DNA of 7,214 bases, taken from contig JAUVAM010000184.1 of NCBI GenBank assembly GCA_030591745.1, positions 1 through 7,214 of the forward strand, written 5' to 3'. Below the pieces are notes generated by a model. The model saw nothing but the letters and a program-made list of their open reading frames with translations, made no database searches and was not told the origin of the DNA. Within the stretch, counting starts at the first letter, position 1; the number at the start of each line of letters is the position of its first letter. Origin of the DNA: Deltaproteobacteria bacterium (GTDB lineage: Bacteria > Myxococcota > B64-G9). Below, piece after piece: positions 4,833-7,214 of this stretch. A program made the position numbers and the translations under genes.

Positions 4833-6242
4833 CTACAACGGCAACCAGCCCAGTTCGGACTCGACAGGGCCGTAGGAGGAGAAATAGCCGGCCGCGTGAC
4901 CCCATGTGTAGCTGAAGGTCAGGCCGACATGGAAGCGCTCCGCGTCAAACAAATCCGCGGTAAGCAGAGAGGCGTAAAGTCCCAGGGAATAGTAATGACC
5001 TCGGTGGAAGGCGAAGTCGTATGCGAAATCAACGCTAAGCAAAAAGGCGTCATCAAAGGTAAAACCCGAAATAAAGGGCATGTACGTCAAAGCGGGTTCA
5101 ATGCGCATGCGCCCCTGGCTGTTGTAGTGTTCGTCGTAGAAATAACGCATGAACCGCGCGGGCACATACAGCCCCATGCTCCAATGCGACCAAACCTTCT
5201 CGCCCCCACCCATGTCCTGTTCCGTCATGGAGAAGCTGACCGAAGGCGATAGCTCCAGCCAGGCATCCAGGTCCAGATGGAAGATTTCGTTGTAACTAAT
5301 CAAAAAAGAGAACGACGCCAAGTTGGTGGAGTGGTCGCCGAAGGCTTGCCGAGCATGCTCGTAGCCGGACTGAAAAACAAAACGAAGGTCCCGTCCCAAC
5401 ATGCGCCCGTCCAGTTGAGGATCATCGAAAATGGCAAGAAACTCGTACACCGCCGAGAGTGAGGGCTCACCGTCTACGAGACCGGCTTCATGTAGGACTT
5501 TCATGGTGTACGCCAGGTGGTCGTGGCTGCCCAATTGATTGCGCAAGGCAAACCAGGTCAGCAGGATGCGATCGCCCACCTCCTTGCTCAGTGCCCCCTT
5601 TAAGAGGCCATGGTCCTGAAGCATGCGCTCGAGCTTGAGCAAGCGCAGACGTGGTCCGATGTCGATGAGGCGCCCCATGCCGAAGCCCACGCCCACCAAA
5701 GCCCGGGCCCGCCCCCATTGTTCTGTGAGGTCCTCGTCGCTCTGATGGTGTAAGCCGTAAGAGATGGGATCGGCCCTCGCCTGCAAAAGCACATATCCCT
5801 GTTGCCAAGGTTTACGTCCCACCGAAAGACCCGGGGTCACGTAATATCGCAGATCCATCTGGAGCGAACGCAAGGCGACACCCCAGGACACGCTCTTACG
5901 ATCTTCGGTCAGCTCGCTGCTCAAGTCCATGCTGCCTTCGACGGTGAAGCCATATCCCCAGCGCTCCCGCTCCATCCGCCAGTTGTAAAACGCGGCGGCG
6001 TTCATCGTCAGATCCAACTGGTCGCCGGGCCCGTCGATGAGCGTGTAGTCGCCCTGGGCATAACCGCTGACGAAACGCAGGCTTTCGCCGAAGGCCAGGA
6101 CGTCGGGGTCCAGGACCGGCAGTTGAAGCGGCGGCAATTTGTCGAAGATCTCCTGGTTGCTTTCAGCGATGGCCGGCGACAAAAAACCGGCAACGCTCCA
6201 GGCGAACAGAAAGAAAACGAAAACACGCCGCGCTCTCTGCAT
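4833..6242 (-). CDS. Exported probable outer-membrane protein with a central helical insert, family not recognised
   Basis: The 469-residue product begins M-Q-R-A-R-R, a hydrophobic stretch of about 17 residues and S-P-A-I-A|E-S, a clear signal peptide cleaved near residue 26. Residues 50-185 and 285-455 look like amphipathic beta-strands rich in Tyr, Phe, Trp and Gly, as in outer-membrane barrels. Between them, residues about 190-275 are predicted by eye to be helical, opened by G-M-G-R-L-I-D-I-G-P-R and continuing L-E-R-M-L-Q-D-H-G-L-L-K-G-A-L-S. I remember similar GxGR...D..P plus helix segments in uncharacterised bacterial outer-membrane proteins but cannot name the family. The last residues (E-L-G-W-L-P-L) lack the usual terminal Phe, unlike its partner. 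The ATG at 6242 is preferred: AAGGAGG (6248-6254) sits 5 nt upstream and the signal peptide begins there. It leads a two-gene operon from its own promoter. Confidence 0.75.
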   Translation of the reverse strand: MQRARRVFVFFLFAWSVAGFLSPAIAESNQEIFDKLPPLQLPVLDPDVLAFGESLRFVSGYAQGDYTLIDGPGDQLDLTMNAAAFYNWRMERERWGYGFTVEGSMDLSSELTEDRKSVSWGVALRSLQMDLRYYVTPGLSVGRKPWQQGYVLLQARADPISYGLHHQSDEDLTEQWGRARALVGVGFGMGRLIDIGPRLRLLKLERMLQDHGLLKGALSKEVGDRILLTWFALRNQLGSHDHLAYTMKVLHEAGLVDGEPSLSAVYEFLAIFDDPQLDGRMLGRDLRFVFQSGYEHARQAFGDHSTNLASFSFLISYNEIFHLDLDAWLELSPSVSFSMTEQDMGGGEKVWSHWSMGLYVPARFMRYFYDEHYNSQGRMRIEPALTYMPFISGFTFDDAFLLSVDFAYDFAFHRGHYYSLGLYASLLTADLFDAERFHVGLTFSYTWGHAAGYFSSYGPVESELGWLPL

Positions 6243-6275
6243 AGACCCCTCCTTGCTTTTTCTGGCTTGCCCCAA

Positions 6276-6304
6276 AGGGTATCCAGCAGTCCCCAAAGCG
6301 TCAA
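6276..6304 (-). promoter_or_regulatory. Probable sigma70-type promoter of the two outer-membrane genes
   Basis: On the minus strand, TTGACG (6304-6299) matches five of six -35 bases. After exactly 17 nt comes TACCCT (6281-6276), which keeps the key T-A and final T of the -10 box. The start point would be near 6269, giving a leader of about 27 nt that carries the strong AAGGAGG site. Confidence 0.5.
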
Positions 6305-6331
6305 CAAAAAGAATGCTGCCTGGTCGGCATC

Positions 6332-6360
6332 TTGATCGGATGCCCCAACCGGGCTAAACT
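6332..6360 (+). promoter_or_regulatory. Probable sigma70-type promoter of the cysteine-rich repeat protein
   Basis: TTGATC (6332-6337) and TAAACT (6355-6360) are spaced exactly 17 nt apart and each match four of six consensus bases. Transcription would begin near 6367, about 38 nt before the TTG start. It faces away from the outer-membrane operon promoter; the two -35 boxes are 27 nt apart. Confidence 0.45.
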
Positions 6361-6394
6361 AGGGTATTGGCGTCATTTAGGGGCCCTTTTCCCC

Positions 6395-6399
6395 AGGAG
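6395..6399 (+). promoter_or_regulatory. Ribosome binding site supporting a TTG start at 6405
   Basis: AGGAG ends 5 nt before TTG at 6405. The next in-frame ATG, at 6435, has no such site and would cut off the basic n-region and half the hydrophobic core of the signal peptide. Confidence 0.6.
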
Positions 6400-6404
6400 T
6401 TGCC

Positions 6405-7214
6405 TTGCGCAGACGACTGGCTATTTTTCTGGCCATGGCCATCATGGCTTCCATTCACTGCTCCAGCGATCGAGCGGGACCGGGGGATTTCTGCGAACAA
6501 GACCTGGATTGCAAAGACAACCTGGTCTGCGAATACAACACCTGCGTGACCCCCGACGTTAAAGACTGTGTGCCGGCCTGTCGAGAGGGCATCGAGACCT
6601 GCTTTCAAGGCCAATGTGTACCGGTGGGCAACCCGGACGACAAGGACGGTGACGGGAGTCCGGCGGGCTTGGACTGCGATGACTTCAATCCCCAGATTCA
6701 TCCGGCCATGCCTGAATATTGCGACGGCATTGACAACGACTGCGACAATCAGGTGGACGAAGGCTGCCCCCCCTGCCAGGAAGGACTCAATCGGGACTGC
6801 GGCAGCGACGTGGGTGCCTGCATCCCGGGCGTGCAGACCTGCACGGGCGGTTCCTGGGAACCCTGCAACGACACCGGCCCCACCATCGAGCTCTGTGACG
6901 AGCTGGACAACGACTGCGACGGGCTGACCGACGAGGTCTGTCCTTGCCAGGACGGAGACCAATTTCCCTGCGGCATCGACGAAGGCACCTGCCGAGCCGG
7001 CGTCCAAACTTGCGAGATGGGCTCCTGGACAGGCTGCGCCACGGGCGAGCTGCCCCAACCCGAGCTCTGCGACGGCCTGGACAACGCCTGCGACGGCACC
7101 AGCGACGAGGGCTTCGGCCTGGGCCTGGCCTGCAGTGGGGAAGGCGAATGCGGCACGGGCCAGTTCGAATGCGCCGATGACACGCACACACGCTGCGACG
7201 TCATGCCTGGCGGC
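6405..7214 (+). CDS. Cysteine-rich exported (probable lipo)protein with MopE-type metal-binding repeats, 3'-truncated by the window
   Basis: The frame is open from TTG at 6405 through the last base, giving 270 residues without a stop. The start M-R-R-R-L-A-I-F-L-A-M-A-I-M-A-S-I-H-C-S-S-D is a typical basic-hydrophobic export signal; Cys19 may be lipidated, although His at -1 departs from the lipobox consensus. Residues 30-47 form a small C..(x)..C disulphide-type module. Residues 79-121, D-K-D-G-D-G...D-C-D-D-F-N-P then C-D-G-I-D-N-D-C-D-N-Q-V-D-E-G-C, match the putative metal-binding MopE motif (PF11617). CD..DN.CD...DE recurs at 106, 164 and 222, a period of exactly 58. Between them lie modules C..G....CG...G.C..G.QTC..GSW..C (124-154, 181-211). 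The family probably binds Ca2+ or another metal at the cell surface; MopE of Methylococcus binds copper. Precise role unknown. A long open frame on the opposite strand is a compositional shadow. Confidence 0.85.
   Translation, partial: MRRRLAIFLAMAIMASIHCSSDRAGPGDFCEQDLDCKDNLVCEYNTCVTPDVKDCVPACREGIETCFQGQCVPVGNPDDKDGDGSPAGLDCDDFNPQIHPAMPEYCDGIDNDCDNQVDEGCPPCQEGLNRDCGSDVGACIPGVQTCTGGSWEPCNDTGPTIELCDELDNDCDGLTDEVCPCQDGDQFPCGIDEGTCRAGVQTCEMGSWTGCATGELPQPELCDGLDNACDGTSDEGFGLGLACSGEGECGTGQFECADDTHTRCDVMPGG
6714..7214 (+). repeat. In-frame 58-codon (174-bp) tandem repeats within the MopE-like gene
   Basis: Three units begin near 6714, 6888 and 7062 and correspond to residues 104-161, 162-219 and 220 onward; the last is cut by the window edge. 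Anchor cysteines at 106/164/222 and 113/171/229 are exactly 58 apart. The protein pattern is well kept while codons differ, so the duplication is old or under protein-level selection. Confidence 0.8.

Noticed and set aside
4896..5252. Plus-strand open frames of roughly 60-180 codons opposite the outer-membrane genes
   Set aside because: They are antisense to genes with clear signal peptides and ribosome binding sites, and their translations show no domain or export signal.
6354..7187. A 277-codon open frame on the minus strand
   Set aside because: It is antisense to the MopE-like repeats. Its Ala/Val-rich product shows no domain, and a minus-strand gene here would leave the clear plus-strand signal peptide and cysteine motifs unexplained.

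Overview
The window reads as chromosomal DNA from a GC-rich Gram-negative bacterium, most likely a myxobacterium-like lineage (Myxococcota or a related former deltaproteobacterium). This is an inference. It rests on outer-membrane-type exported proteins, a cysteine-rich protein with MopE-type CDG.DNDCDG..DE repeats (very common in that lineage), and the style of the Dxs and TlyA proteins. There are seven protein-coding genes, two of them cut by the window edges, and I see no rRNA, tRNA or CRISPR array.

Left part (1-3178): the C-terminal end of a probable REP-associated / IS200-like (Y1) transposase enters from the left edge and converges on a two-gene minus-strand operon, dxs then tlyA, separated by 10 nt. 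Dxs makes 1-deoxy-D-xylulose 5-phosphate, the entry point of the MEP isoprenoid pathway. TlyA is an rRNA 2'-O-methyltransferase. A sigma70-like promoter with a 17-nt spacer sits just upstream of dxs. Dxs carries an Asp where the E. coli enzyme has a cofactor-site His.

Middle (3179-3960): divergent from dxs is a pair of small overlapping genes, DUF4160 then DUF2442, a pairing with toxin-antitoxin-like architecture but no proven function. An inverted repeat overlaps its probable promoter. Between this pair and the next, convergent genes lies a GTAG-headed imperfect palindrome that looks like a REP element, together with a second 29-bp copy of its right half.

Right part (3961-7214): two minus-strand genes 20 nt apart encode exported proteins that look like outer-membrane beta-barrels; one has a long helical insert. 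Diverging from them, across a 162-bp region with two back-to-back promoters, is a TTG-started cysteine-rich probable surface protein built of 58-residue MopE-like repeats, which runs off the right edge. The two barrel candidates plus the divergent repeat protein are the least explained part of the window and could form one envelope-associated locus, but nothing in the sequence proves a shared function.
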